DNA of 64,000 nucleotides from Thalassia testudinum (lineage: Eukaryota > Streptophyta > Magnoliopsida > Alismatales > Hydrocharitaceae), in the NCBI GenBank assembly GCA_037157565.1, contig JAZHRO010000014.1, forward strand, positions 74,864,001-74,928,000, read 5' to 3'. The notes below the pieces were generated by a model. The model was not told the origin of the DNA and searched no databases. It saw only the letters and a list, made by a program, of their open reading frames with translations. Positions within the stretch are counted from its first letter, which is position 1, and each line of letters begins with the position of its first letter. This document shows positions 23,460-34,742 of the stretch, piece after piece. The position numbers and the translations under genes were made by a program.

Positions 23460-23733
23460 TATGGACAACCGGCCAATGGGCTGTTACCCATGGCAACTTG
23501 CCAACCATACTCATGCTGTGAAGTGTGGTTTTATTTATTTTTTTTATTTTCTCCTTTTTCAATTTTTTATTTTCTTCTTTTTATTTTGGAGTACCATTTT
23601 TTTTCTTTTTCTGAGTAGGTGGCTCCCCTAATCTAAGATTTACCTAAAAGTAGTACAATGAGTAGGGCCATGTAGCTAGGCTCTGGACAACCGGCCAAGA
23701 GGCTGTTACCCATGACAACTTGCCAACCATACT
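23460..23733 (-). repeat. Two direct repeats of about 52 bp in element 4
   Basis: Copies at 23460-23511 and 23682-23733 share GGACAACCGGCCAA, GGCTGTTACCCATG and CAACTTGCCAACCATACT with three or four differences. They may be the element 4 version of the CCATGG array, since ACCCATGGCAAC resembles GCCCATGGCAAC in element 7. Confidence 0.85.
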
Positions 23734-24123
23734 ACCCTAGAAAGTTCATTATCTACCTAATTTCCATAAAAATCGCCAAAAGTGAGTCAGTGCAAATAGT
23801 GTGTAGATGCTTAGGCTTAACTTGCCCTCAAATCGAAAGGCAGGTTGATAAGTCGTGTACTTATCACCCCAATTTATTGGTCAAATTAAAATAAAATTAC
23901 TTGACGAGGACTCATGCTAAGTCCACATTCGAGTGGACACTTAGCTTAATTAAGTATTTAGGTCCCAAAGTATCAATCCCTTAAATACACAACTCCTAAT
24001 GCCTAAGTTCTCTTCTCCTAATTTCTTTCTTTTCCTTTTTTATTTTTTTTTATTTTCATTTTTTTAAGAAAATAAAAGAAATTCCATGGAGTTAACAAAC
24101 TAATTTCAAGAATTAATTATCAA

Positions 24124-24158
24124 CCCCCTCATGCCTAAATGAAGTAATGTCCTCATTG
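24124..24158 (-). other. Internal polypurine tract of element 4
   Basis: On the element strand, CAATGAGGACATTAC, a spacer, then TTAGGCATGAGGGGG. This matches elements 2, 3, 5, 6 and 7. Confidence 0.65.
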
Positions 24159-24821
24159 TAAAAATAAAGACATGAAAAGGGTGGAGTAAACAGAATATAA
24201 CCTGAATTTCGTGAAAATTCGATCAACTCCGTACAGAAGGTGGAATATACACACGTGCCAAATTTATTGCCTGCAGCTAGGCACGGTTCACAAGTAAAGA
24301 CATTAAAAGTTTAGAAGTGCAGGTCAAAATTAGAATAAGAAGATTGATTTCGAAACTAGTAAAAAGATGTCCATAGATGTGGACCAGATTGTGATGCAAA
24401 CCCAAGCCGTAGGGTCAAGTAGTTCTAAGGTTCTGGATGAAAATCACCTAGAACTGAAAATTATTGTGCTTGTGGGGTCGGGCCTGCGATTTGGTGGTGT
24501 GCAACCCAAGACTAAAGTGTCAAACAATGGGTAAGTCTAAATCACTATGCTTGTTTGTCCATGTGGAATTTGGCTAAAAAATATAATCAATTATGCTATG
24601 TTTGGGTTGTACATCAAAGACATCATAATGGTCCTGGTAGAAAGTAGGTTGTTTGAGGTCAATAGGAACCCTTAAATCCATATTCCTATTTTCCCCAGAG
24701 TTAACTTCCTAGATCTTAACTTCCAACTTCCTACCCTCTAACATCAAGTGTTCAAGCTCTGGGACCTCTAGATCGTTGTATACCCCATCTAAAATACCCA
24801 AGTCCAACAATTACGACTGAA

Positions 24822-25992
24822 TCAGGATAGACTTGGCATAATTATTTCCAAATCAAAATCAATCCCTTCAGGGTGTGGTTGAAAGATGGGGCTACTAATT
24901 GAATCTCCTAGTAAGTGAGGATTCGAATCCTCCAAGTTAGCCCCAACTGAATCAAAATTTTCAATGAACGGGCTATCAAATGGTTCGTCATGCTCCTCGA
25001 GCATGTTTGTCTCACTAAAATCATCTTCCTTAAGCTCAAGTGAGACTTCACCTAAAGATTCGTCACCCTCACAATCAAAGAATTGTTGATCCTCATTTAT
25101 ATATGTCTCAAAATCATATGTCATTTACTAGTTGAATGAGATATATTTTTCCTCGCTCCCTAGTTCAGGGATCTCGGGTGAAGCAATCAGTTCATCCTGA
25201 ATTGTTGCTCTAGACCAATCTGGTCATCTCTAGTCTCAGAATATGTATCCCCCCGATAGGTGCCCGAGTGGGTTCAGACATTGGCTCTCTTGAAGCGAGT
25301 TTGTCTTGAGAATAATCCCAGGATTGGACTAGGTCAACCATAAATTTCATCCTCAATATTGATAATTTCCCAAGTAGAAACTCACCTGGGCCCTTATCTC
25401 TAACATCTTGGAGCAAATCCAATAAAGAACTATTAAGTTCATCAATCATTTTGATCATAGGCTCCAATTCTTTAGTGCATGGCGTTGGCTGAGTTTCTAA
25501 GGATTGTATGGTGCTCCTCAAGTTAGCCAACACCCTTTGTTGGACCTGATTCACCTGAACTGAATAGTTTGGTCTAGGGATGGGTAGGTTTGGGTTCAAT
25601 CTAGGGGAGTTAAGATATTGAGGTTCTCGGGTCCTTCCCTAATAGTAGGTCATTTTGAGTTGTTCAAAGAACGGTGGTGGCCTATATTCACTGGAATACT
25701 GGGGAGGGTAGGCATTATAATCAACATATCCTTCTTGATTGTAGATCCGGTTAGGTTGATTATCAAAGGGTGGAGATCTATAATCATTGTAGGTGTGATC
25801 ATGATAATAATCATAATCTTGTTGTCCAGGGTTAAGCCCTGGAGACTGAGGTCCGGATTCATATCCCCAATCAAAGTTGTCTCGGCTAGTGGATGGATAG
25901 TCATAAGTCAAGTCGGGATAGTAATCATCTTGAGGATAAGTGTTTGTAAGAGGGCAAGATGGGAAATGTGTGTAGGATGTGGAAGCATACAT
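24822..25992 (-). pseudogene. Decayed tyrosine-rich/acidic ORF of element 4 (unknown protein)
   Basis: Starts MYASTSYTHFPSCP at 25992. The first part is rich in Tyr, Pro, Asp and Asn (DYDYYHDHTYNDYRSPPF). After a TAG at 25636-25638 the same frame continues to 25210 with a helix-prone, coiled-coil-like segment (LRSTIQSLE, MIKMIDELNSSLLDLLQDV). A frameshift leads to an acidic tail at 25124-24822 (CEGDESLGEVSLELKEDD). The layout follows the element 2 ORF: aromatic/proline-rich start, short helix, acidic end. No retroviral enzyme motif. The function is unknown and this copy is dead. Confidence 0.65.
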
Positions 25993-27240
25993 AGTGGAGT
26001 AGGAGGGAAAATAGAAGAGAGAAAGGTGCCTTGCAGTACAATCAACGAAACCTATCTTTATGTGGGTAACCTAAAGACCTACAAACTCCCAGGACCCATC
26101 TTGAGATGACAGAAATGATTTGGTCTACTTCTATCTAGTCAATCCAACCAGTTAGAGGAAGGGGCTGGGGAGAAGGTTCTTCCTTTGGCTTGCACCTCTA
26201 GTTCCTTTGATACCCCCCAACTGCGGTCGTTTGATGCTACACCCCTAGCTAGACATCAGATGTACCAATAGAACCAAATTAATCGAAAAAAGCTCAATCT
26301 GAGTCCCAAAGAGCGAATCAATCCTTAAGACCAATGTCTACTCAGTTTTAATTAGGCTTGGGATGATTGTGCTCTTGAAATGTGATGGGCCCTTTAGATG
26401 GGTTGTTCCCTTAATGATCAACTCAAATGTGTGTGTGTGCACAAGCAAGGTTTTCAAACAAGGTCATTTGATGATGTGTCTTTTAGGGTTTAACCTTGTT
26501 TAGTATCATTTAGGGTTTAATATTTAGGTGTGTTCAATCAAGGTTCAGTAGAACACTTCAGGTTTTGAAAGCACTGGTGATGATATATTTCTTTAGAAAT
26601 CAAAAAGAAAAAAATGTGGAATGCCTGGTTCAGCCTTAAAAATCAACCTTAAGTGGTAAGCAACTTGATGAATCCCTTTTAATTTGAGTGGTGAGGCCCA
26701 AAAAGTTCAAGCAATTGGCCTATTGCACCACTTGTTAAGGAACACAAGAATGTTTGACCTATTCAGATTTCTACTCACTTGTGTGTGTGTTATGTTGAAG
26801 TGTACTGGGTCCATAGGTCAGATCCTGGGTTAAGTTGTAGAATCAAAGTGATTGTGTGCCTTAGGCTTAGAAATTGTGGGTGTTAAGTGTGTCTCTTTTA
26901 AGTTAATCTAACAAGAAGAGAAGATTTTTTTTTTTTGTATTTTTAATTTACGCGGAAGGGTGAGGTGAGTGGAGGTGGCAAATAAGACAAACAACTTCTA
27001 TCCTAGGGTTCGTGAAAACACCTAAGTAGATTAGGTCATGATTATTAAGGTGGTGAAATGAACTAGTGGGTAGGGAAGTGGGGGGAAACTTATAGATTTC
27101 TCTACCCACACTTTACACCAATCTATCGCCTTCAGCTCCTCGATCAAGTTCCTGCAAGATAGTGAATCGAAGAAGAAAGATAGGTTAGAAAAATATGTAA
27201 GTAATGCGAGGAAACCCGGAAAGAACCAAAGAGCATTGCC
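25993..27240 (-). other. 5' leader of element 4; no gene seen
   Basis: About 1.25 kb between the ORF start and the PBS, with only chance frames. Confidence 0.55.
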
Positions 27241-27258
27241 TCCCCGGCAATAGTGCCA
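27241..27258 (-). other. Primer binding site of element 4
   Basis: TGGCACTATTGCCGGGGA on the element strand, three differences from the perfect tRNA-Asp complement. A 3-base spacer separates it from the LTR end, as in element 7. Confidence 0.8.
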
Positions 27259-27261
27259 AAA

Positions 27262-27959
27262 TGATGGGGCGGAGATTCGTCGCGGAAAGGTTTGAGTTTG
27301 GAAAACTCATGGTTGAAGTTTGATTTGCAAGAAAATCTATCGATCAGATAATGTTTATAATCGAAACTCGAGGTGAGTCTCAAGTCAAACACGGGGAGGC
27401 AAACGTTTGGTTTGAAAAATATGCATTTCGCTTTTATTTATTTTTTTCATTTTTATCTTTTATTAATTTTTTGATATTTTTATCAAGCAAGAGATCAAAT
27501 CGATGAAAACAATCTCTAACCAATGTGCCTACAAAATATAAATGAGAGAGAGAGAAAATATCAACATATTGCTGAACAAATGTTTCCTAAAGCTATGAAA
27601 GCGGAAAAACTATACTAGAAAGTAGTAAAGATAGATGGAGATGAGAAGAGTCCCCCTCCACGGTCGCTGGGACAACAACTCACTCTGACGGTGCCCGGAT
27701 GAAAGTGGTGTGGAGTAGGATGAGGGAGAACGGCGATGGAGGAAGGAGGACGGGGCAAGATGTTATCGCGGCGAGGATCTTCTTCTCGAAAGATGTGAGT
27801 GGATGACCACGGGATGCTCCATGAAGAGGATGAGAGGTAGGAACAAATGTTTGTTTTCTACTCTAGAGGAGCATGCCGGGCTTGGGAGAAGCTATCTCTA
27901 GAGCCTTGGAGGTGGTGAGGAGAAGAAAGGAAGAGATGATGAAGAATGGGAGGGGTAGG
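27262..27959 (-). repeat. 5' LTR of element 4 (3' part, cut by element 5)
   Basis: Begins at the TG at 27262. The conserved block reads CTCCCCGTGTTTGACTT on the element strand around 27382-27402. The LTR should continue beyond the element 5 insertion at 37931, but only about 95 bases are found there before element 6. Confidence 0.65.
27955..27959. repeat. Target site duplication of element 5, left copy
   Basis: GTAGG, identical to 37926-37930. Confidence 0.95.
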
Positions 27960-28884
27960 TGATGAGAACCTCATCATGAGCCATAACTAGCTCATTTTGA
28001 CCCAATACAAAGGATAAAAGCTCCTACATATCTCAAGGAAAAGCTTAACTCAGAGAATTCTGAGTTTGAGAAGAAAACCAGTCATAAGGGGTAAAAGTGC
28101 AATTTTACCAGTATAAACTGCATACAGGGTAATTCAGGGACCAAACACAGGTCAAAACAGCTTAATAAGAATAAAAGTGGAATGAGATGATCTAGCAAGG
28201 GCTACAGCACTTCCAAGGAACCAAATGATAATCTGTAACCCTAAAACAACCCACTTCAATTCACAAGGTTCGAGGCAAAGTAAAAATAGAATAAACCCTC
28301 TAAAATTCATAGAAAAATAATATCTAGGGTTTAGAACCTTCAATTTGGCCTTTAGAACCCATTTTGACCTACATTGAGAACCATGCCCAATTAATAACTT
28401 AATTTGGGTTTTTGCGCAAATTGACCGGTCAAACAAGGTTTAATATGAAAATAAAATTCACCATCAGATTCCTTAGGTCCTAATTAGTCATGTATAAAAA
28501 CTTGAGCCTAAGAAGAAACCTCCTTGACCGACTTTACACTTTGGTCCTCATATATTTACTCTTTGGCCCTCAACTTTTGAACCCTCGCATTTTGGCCCCT
28601 AACTCTCCTTCGTTCTTTGCAATCAGGTCCCTCCTGCAAAACCCTGCCAGCACCATGCTCCGGCGACCTTGCGCGGAGCATGGCGCCGCGCAGGGTGAGG
28701 TGGGGGACCTGGCAAGTATACCGGGGGTGCCCTGCGTCGTCAGCCGTCGCAGGAGCACCCCCATGGTCATTGTAGCCCCCCATACCGGCCGTGCGAACGC
28801 ACGGACGGTATGGGTTCATGTTCCGACCATTCTCCGGCGAGGGAGACACGTCGTCTCCCTCCGCCTTCCCCCCTGCTTCATCCC

Positions 28885-28892
28885 TATAAATA
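28885..28892 (+). promoter_or_regulatory. TATA box, 5' LTR of element 5
   Basis: TATAAATA in a C-rich setting (CATCCC before, CCCCCCG after). The same box stands at 36103-36110 and, on the other strand, in both LTRs of element 7. It should start the genomic transcript about 30 bases downstream, leaving a leader of nearly 3 kb before the ORF. Confidence 0.8.
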
Positions 28893-30124
28893 CCCCCCGC
28901 CGCTCCACCGACGAAGGCAGCTTGGATCTGACGGAGAAAACCCCCAACTTTCCTCTCTTCTCACTCCGGCAGACGCCCACCAGCTCCGGCGGTTCTTCCT
29001 CCTCCTCCTCTTCGCTCTGCCGCAATACCAGCAGCAGAGATTTCTTCCCCTGCTCTTCCCGCGTCGCGCAATACCGGCGCACGCTGCCTCTGCCCCGTCG
29101 TCACCGCCGTCCTCCCCCCACTGGGCATCGTCTTCTCCGGCGACAGTCGATACGACTGTCGCCCTGTTCCTCCCCCTTCGTCCCTGCAAGTAAGTTAGAC
29201 CTACTCCCCTTCTTCTCCTCTTTCTTTCCCCGCTTTCAATTTAGTCAATTAAACCCTCGACCGCTCCTGTTCACCCTCATCCTCTCCGCCTCCGACCACC
29301 CTCCGGCGAGCCGCTCCCATCACCTCAGCGACCCACACGGCTCGCCGACCACCGCAGAACCTCCGCCTCCTCACCCTGATCCTCTTCCGCCCCTCCACTT
29401 CCCACCAAACACCCTCTGCAGATCCACCGAACACACCCACTTCCTCGCTCACAGTTTGACCTAGGACGACCTGTTAGCTCAACCTCGCCCCCTGCAGACC
29501 CCCTGACCACCTTCGCCGTGCCACGGCGAAGGTCCCCCGCCTGTCTGATTTGGCCGAGAGGCCGTTCTATTGATTTCAGGTTCCAGGCCTTGACCGCCAT
29601 TGGCGAGGAAGCTCGAAGCTTGCTTGAGGTTGCTCCAAGCCTAGATATCCCAGGTTGAAGACCTAGGCTGCGCGAAAGAGTCTTGCGCACACACCCTGGC
29701 CCTCAATTGGAGTTGCGAGCCTCAACAGCTGTTGCAATTGGAAGCACCATCCCTACTGCAGGCGTGAGAGAAATGGGGTGCGCGGATAGTCCCACCTCGG
29801 AAACTTCTGAAGCCACACACCCACATAAATTGCAAAAGTGCCACCATCTGTTTGCCTCAGTTACCACGGGGTGAGGTCCCTCTCACCCGACCCGACCCGG
29901 CCTCGTCCGTGACCACGCTCCGCGGACCTGGCCCGACCCGATTAGACTGACCTGCACTCCTCGCCCACCACGCACGCCGGTGGGCCTGGACCCGGGCCTG
30001 ACCCGAACCCGATTACCCGGTAGCGCTCTGGGAGAGCTTCCGAAGAGTGATTTCAGAGAGAGAGATACGCGGGGGAGGGGGGTAGAGTAGGTTTTTGCCT
30101 CTTGACGAAAAAACTCTGAAGTGT

Positions 30125-30530
30125 GCAGGCCAAAGAAGAAGAAGCAGACCCGCTGAAGAAGAAGGAGCTGCTGCACTGTAGCAAAGGCATCGTTAAGTCG
30201 TCTCAGCACCGGGGCAGACGACGGAAGGTCAGCAGCCAGAGCAGGAAAGAAGACAGGCTGAAGAAGAAGGAAGAGCAACGGCCAACGCGAAAGAAGAAGA
30301 AGAGAGGTCAAGGCAGGTGAAGACAAAAAAGAAGAAGAAATGAAGAGAAGCAAGAAGCAAGAAAAGAAGAAGAAGATCTGAAGAAAAAGAAAGAAAGAAA
30401 ACAAGGAAGAACAGAAGACAGAAGAAGAAGAGCACGAGGGGTAGATCTGAAGAAAGCAGAAGAAGAAGAAGAAGAAAAGGAAGAACAAAAGACAAAGAGG
30501 AAGAAAGAAGAGAAGAAGAAGAAGCCAAAT
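30125..30530 (+). repeat. Purine-rich tract in the 5' LTR of element 5
   Basis: GAA/GAAG-rich on the sense strand for about 400 bases, followed by a (CT) run. Repeated at 37343-37748. Transcribed as part of the leader if the TATA box at 28885 is used. Confidence 0.85.
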
Positions 30531-30707
30531 TTTCATCTCTCTCTCTCTCTTTATTTTTGTAATAGAACTTGTATATCTCTAGAATACAACTTGCTCCCTG
30601 AGTTCGACCTCGGGAACTCTTTTATTTTTCCGAGTAAAAAATTTTATATGAAACGTTGGTAACAACCGGCTTTACTACAACGTTATAACATAACCGACGT
30701 TTTCATT

Positions 30708-30725
30708 TGGCGCCGCTGCCGGGGA
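30708..30725 (+). other. Primer binding site of element 5
   Basis: TGGCGCCGCTGCCGGGGA, one difference from the tRNA-Asp complement, two bases after the LTR. Confidence 0.88.
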
Positions 30726-31751
30726 GCAACGGCTATTCTAGAGGTAAACATTCCTGTACTTTTTTTTATTTCTGATAAACTCCTCTCTTTTGTGCAGCTA
30801 CAGGAACTCAAGAAGACAAGCAACCACACCAAAGACAGGTAAATTTTTCCTCTCACTATTAACCCCTAAGCTCTAAAGAGGAAGAAAAGAAAAGAACAAG
30901 CAATATAGGGCTAACCTGTCTTCCATATTTAGTAACCATAAAAGTTGCATGTTTTCAACTCATTATTTCTGCACACTATTAAGGGTATTTAAGGGCTAAC
31001 ACATTCTTGCTTGAGCCCTAATTACCCAACAAAGAATTAACTGGACCAAGTAGAGCCAACCTAGGATCCAACACTAGGGATTTAGAGACACACTCCTTAA
31101 GCAAGAATTGAGAAAACCAAATGAAGTGTGCCCAAGCCCTTGTCTGAAAATACCTATTCAAAGAAAATCTAAAACAATTGGCTCTCTAAACACTTGAACC
31201 CTAAAAGACAGGACCTAAAAGCTCTCAAAGAAAACAAGAGGTAAAGTTGACCCCTTGGGTCAACCAACCTTAAATTAGGTCACTCTTTGCACTTAAAAGA
31301 CTAAAGTTCAAGTGAAAACCTTAAGCACCCTGATCTTAAAATTGGTAGACTTAAGAGGTCAAGATCCCCATTCTGGTCTACCTGGAACCGCAGTGACAAG
31401 AGAGGTCGGGTGGGGGAAACCCTGTAACCCGTGGGGACGCTCTACCGTGTAGGGGTCTTCGCGGGACTCTCCCTCTCTGGCTGCCCAGGTAATTCTCAGG
31501 TGGACGATCTTTCTGATCAAGGGGTCCATCTGCCCCGAACCTCTATAGTCACCCAACAATTTTTGGGTGTCTTGATTGGGTCCAGCACCTGCTTATCTCA
31601 TCCAGCCCTTCAGTATTTTTCAGGAGGTCCTTGAAACCTCCTATAGAAATTCACTCTCCCCGAGGCTAAGCCTCGGCTCCTTTGTTTTTGCAGAAATCAT
31701 TCACATAGCCCCTCTTTCCTCTGATTCTGAACAAAATCCCCTTCTTCCATC
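30726..31751 (+). other. 5' leader of element 5 with a gag remnant
   Basis: Nearly identical to the element 7 leader from about 31350 to 31600 (ACCGCAGTGACAAGAGAGG and what follows). From about 31617 to 31745 it still aligns with the first codons of element 7 gag (GAAATTCACTCTC, AAGCCTCG, CTGATTCTGAAC). The ATG is lost and the frame ends at TGA (31754-31756 in that frame), so this is non-coding remnant sequence. It may keep packaging signals. Confidence 0.75.
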
Positions 31752-33650
31752 TTGATTCAAACTTTGATTCCACCACCTGATCCAATTATGCAGCCTAATT
31801 ACCTAGCAAGACTACCATTCAAGAAACCTGAATATCAGAGATCTATGAAAGATAAAATGATCGAGGATGCCATAAAATTCTATGAAAAAGAAGAAAAAAC
31901 CTCAACACCAAGAGGAGATATTCAGGTTGATGTCCCAACAACCACATCCTTCATCATAAACTGTGCCCAAATTCTATTGACTGGAATTTCAAAAGGATCA
32001 ACCCGAGATATGCTCATGACAGGATACATTGAGATGGAAAAATTACACCAATCTGAATACCTTCAATGCTTGACAAATCCTGTACTTTGGGAACAACACC
32101 AAGATGCCCTTATAAAACGGGTAGAAATGATGAAATCAGTAGAACAAATTATCAACCAGAAATACCCGTATAAACCAGAAACAGAGGATGAACCATCTTG
32201 GAACAGTATTAAGGAACAATTCAGTTTCCCAGATCTCGGGATTGAGGCACAAAGTGGTTGTAAAATCCCAACCCAGATAGAAGACAATGTTGAATTAGGT
32301 TGGGATGTTGCAGGAGAACACAATGCTGAGCCAACCCTAGGCCGTAAATCACCAAGCTTAGAACTCCAAGACTCCTGCAATGACAAGATTAGAATTGAAC
32401 CTCTGGAGGGTATAAATTCCGCCCCTTGTTTTGATAAGGTAACCCTCGAAGGTTATTCAGACTTAGGTTCTAATAATTCTACCCACATCCTAAGCCTAGA
32501 ACCTAGATCTGAAACTTATTGGGAAGATTATGAGGCCCCTTATGAGAAAGATCAAATTTTTACAGAATATGATTCCGGGCCTTTATTTTATGAATGTCCT
32601 TTTCCAACACCCTCAGGAAATCTGATTGATTTTTCAGAAAACATGCCAATTTATGATACAGAAACTGAGGAGTTGGATGAGCAAGGTTTTAATGGGATCT
32701 ATCCTACCAGCTTAGAGCTTGAACAGAACATCTTTTTGAGCCCAGAAGTGACATATAGGCTAGAACCCAGTCGGGCTGCTGATTCCACATCTGATGATTT
32801 GTGCTGTGGTGGAATTCATGATCATTTTTGCCAACTCTCCAACAATTTCAGATCTGACTATAATTGCGGAGAGATTCCCCTTCCTGAACACGCCAGGCCT
32901 ATCTACGACCTCAGTTCACATGATTCTGACTCTGACTCCGACTCTGAGGTCCTGATTCCCGAGATCACCGATAACACAGAATCATTCCTTTTCGATCCTC
33001 AGGAACCAAAAACAGAAAATGCCAAGAGTAATTGCAACCAAGAATCCAAATTTTTTCTCGAATCCGATTTCTTTCACCCTACAAACACTCTTCTGGCATT
33101 TGATAGTTACCCAGAGGACTCTCTACAGAAAATCACCTATCATCTGTTTCTAGAAGAGCCCTCGTACACAATGGCCACCTCATCCGCACACACAGAACAG
33201 ATCAAAACCTCTCCCAAACCCCGACCCGCAACCGGACTCAATTTCTATGCTGATCCACCTCTCACCGAGCCGATTGCATTTCCACATCGGGTTTCGAACA
33301 TTGATCAGACTACATACCATGCTCTATCATTCTCTGATCACCCCTGTAGGGTTCCTGTATCAACCACTGATTATCCTACGAGTCCCTACTCTGACCAGGC
33401 TGATTCGACTCAGCCAAACCCTGCGTTTACACTTCCACATCTATCTGAGCTTCATAGTTTATGGTGGGTTCCACACCTTTTTATCTACATCTATCAACCC
33501 ACCAGATTGATTGGGTTTGGGCTGCATCATCAGCCTGTTGATCTGAACAAGCACCTGGTTGGACCAACCAGGCTCTTAATCAAGGTGCTTGTCTTACAAA
33601 ACTCTGCTGATTTGACCATCCCCTCTCCATTGCATTTCCCGCTTGGCTGA
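31752..33650 (+). CDS. Intact 632-residue ORF of unknown function in element 5
   Basis: ATG at 31752 to a stop at 33648-33650, with no interruption. I do not recognise the protein. Residues about 20-145 are mixed-charge and helix-prone (KPEYQRSMKDKMIEDAIKFY, LIKRVEMMKSVEQIINQKY). The centre and C-terminal half are acidic and rich in Ser, Asp, Glu, Tyr and Pro, with a DSDSDSDSE run near residue 390. There is no signal peptide, clear membrane segment, zinc knuckle, protease DTG/DLG, FMDD or integrase triad. It occupies the place of gag-pol. The start is the first ATG after the dead gag remnant; a second Met at residue 13 is possible. The KKPEY...EEK start loosely resembles RRPNF...KEE in element 6. 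A role in RNA binding, packaging or competition with Gag is speculation. An open frame in a newly moved element argues it was open in the active parent. Confidence 0.8.
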   Translation: MIQTLIPPPDPIMQPNYLARLPFKKPEYQRSMKDKMIEDAIKFYEKEEKTSTPRGDIQVDVPTTTSFIINCAQILLTGISKGSTRDMLMTGYIEMEKLHQSEYLQCLTNPVLWEQHQDALIKRVEMMKSVEQIINQKYPYKPETEDEPSWNSIKEQFSFPDLGIEAQSGCKIPTQIEDNVELGWDVAGEHNAEPTLGRKSPSLELQDSCNDKIRIEPLEGINSAPCFDKVTLEGYSDLGSNNSTHILSLEPRSETYWEDYEAPYEKDQIFTEYDSGPLFYECPFPTPSGNLIDFSENMPIYDTETEELDEQGFNGIYPTSLELEQNIFLSPEVTYRLEPSRAADSTSDDLCCGGIHDHFCQLSNNFRSDYNCGEIPLPEHARPIYDLSSHDSDSDSDSEVLIPEITDNTESFLFDPQEPKTENAKSNCNQESKFFLESDFFHPTNTLLAFDSYPEDSLQKITYHLFLEEPSYTMATSSAHTEQIKTSPKPRPATGLNFYADPPLTEPIAFPHRVSNIDQTTYHALSFSDHPCRVPVSTTDYPTSPYSDQADSTQPNPAFTLPHLSELHSLWWVPHLFIYIYQPTRLIGFGLHHQPVDLNKHLVGPTRLLIKVLVLQNSADLTIPSPLHFPLG

Positions 33651-33872
33651 AGGCATCAAATTTAGCGCTCAACGGGAGGCAGCCCGTCATTCTCTTTGAA
33701 AACCTGAAACTTGTTCTGACAGCTTTTTGCACTTGAAGTTCACACTTTAGGACAGCCGACTCCAACTCAGATGGTTGCATCTGGGATTTGAAATCGTCCG
33801 CAAAAATTCAACCCGACCCATTCACTCATCCAAATTTCTGTCTTAAGGAATGAACTAAGACCCCCTAGGTTA

Positions 33873-33907
33873 CAATGAGGACATTGCAAATCTTAGGCAT
33901 GGGGGGG
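33873..33907 (+). other. Internal polypurine tract of element 5
   Basis: CAATGAGGACATTGC, a spacer, then TTAGGCATGGGGGGG. It lies 1270 bases before the 3' LTR. Confidence 0.7.
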
Positions 33908-34595
33908 TATGAAAGTACAAAAACTTGTAAGAAAAGGTTTCAAACAAAAAAAATTCACATATGTCAAAAATACCATAAAAATTAAAAAATTTTTCGAAAA
34001 AGAATAAGAGGAAAAGAGGAGAAGGAAAATTTTGTGAAGGAGAAAAGAAACAAAATGAAAAAGGAGCACAAAATTATGAGAAAAAGTGATAGTCATTAGT
34101 AAGGAACTAAGGAATTAACCTAAGTTCTAGACCTCATTCGAGAAAATAACTGAAAAGTGCACAATGAGATTAGTAAGAATGCAAACCTTAGGCATTCGTG
34201 AATAGACTCTTAGTACCCATTAAGATCTGGACACTCCTCAAGAGGTTGAGGAAAATGAAAAGCTGAAGTATTAGGTCTAAGGCTTAGGGAGTATTCGGCC
34301 TCGTTAACTAATTTTTGGTTTACGGGACTCAGTAACCTAAGCACCCTAATCTCACACACAGCCCGGTTCAGTAAGCGTAAAAATCAGAATCACGCAGAAG
34401 CGTCGCAAAAATCTGAAAAGAACATCTAGAATAGGAGCGGCCGATCAACACAAGTTGATTTGGACGAGTTCCCAGCGCGGAGAGGCGGGAAATCCCCTCG
34501 AAGATGCGTAACAAAATATCATCTCCTCGGTGCTTGTCTCTTAGGATATTTACATATCCTATGGGGGGCATGTAAGCACTCTGCTGGTTCAGATT

Positions 34596-34742
34596 CCATG
34601 GATGGCATTATCTCGAAGTGTCAATTGCCAGGGTCTGGATTCGGCTACGGAATACCATGGATGGGATTATCTCAAAATCTCAATAGCCGGGGTTCCGGGG
34701 GTTGCCATGGGCGGTGCTATCTCGAAGCATCGATCGCCAGGA
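34596..34742 (+). repeat. Three-unit CCATGG array of element 5
   Basis: Units start at 34596, 34655 and 34705 with CCATGGRYGG, continue with TATCTCGAAG or a close variant, and contain a (A/T)GCC(A/G)GG motif. Near-identical array in element 7, degenerate one in element 2. Confidence 0.85.

Larger units (their letters stand above)
23129..24821 (-). other. 3' region of element 4; no gene seen
   Basis: AT-rich, with T-rich stretches near 23535-23620 and 24022-24068, comparable in position to the A-rich tracts in the 3' regions of elements 5, 6 and 7. It holds the two direct repeats at 23460 and 23682 and the internal purine tract at 24124-24158. Confidence 0.55.
22245..27959 (-). mobile_element. 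Element 4: old non-autonomous LTR retrotransposon (partial)
   Basis: Orientation and class come from the PBS at 27241-27258 with the LTR start at 27262, the decayed ORF at 25992-24822, and the internal purine tract at 24124-24158, all on the minus strand in the right order. The 5' LTR is interrupted at 27959 by element 5. Element 2 abuts it at 22244, probably inserted into its 3' LTR. No gag or pol motif is found in any frame. Confidence 0.65.
27960..30705 (+). repeat. 5' LTR of element 5
   Basis: Runs TGATGAGAACC...ACGTTTTCA, with a TATA box at 28885-28892, a GC-rich stretch, the purine-rich tract at 30125-30530, a CT dinucleotide run, and the CTCCCTGAGTTCGACC block at 30594-30609. Long sense ORFs cross the TATA box and are treated as compositional. 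Confidence 0.96.

Noticed and set aside
28490..29464. 324-codon sense ORF in element 5 LTRs (also 35708-36682) and its 269-codon counterpart in element 7 LTRs
   Set aside because: It spans the TATA box, so the main transcript starts inside it. The region is GC-rich and poor in stops in several frames. The predicted protein is Ser/Pro/Arg-rich without domains. I treat it as chance.
29883..30536. Leu/Phe-rich antisense ORFs that look like membrane proteins (also 37101-37754 and 46946-47549)
   Set aside because: Direct translation of the CTT-rich strand of the purine tract.
31431..31634. Short leader frames shared by elements 5 and 7 (also 56752-57060)
   Set aside because: They start at a GTG, not an ATG, and diverge in frame after about 45 codons between the two elements.
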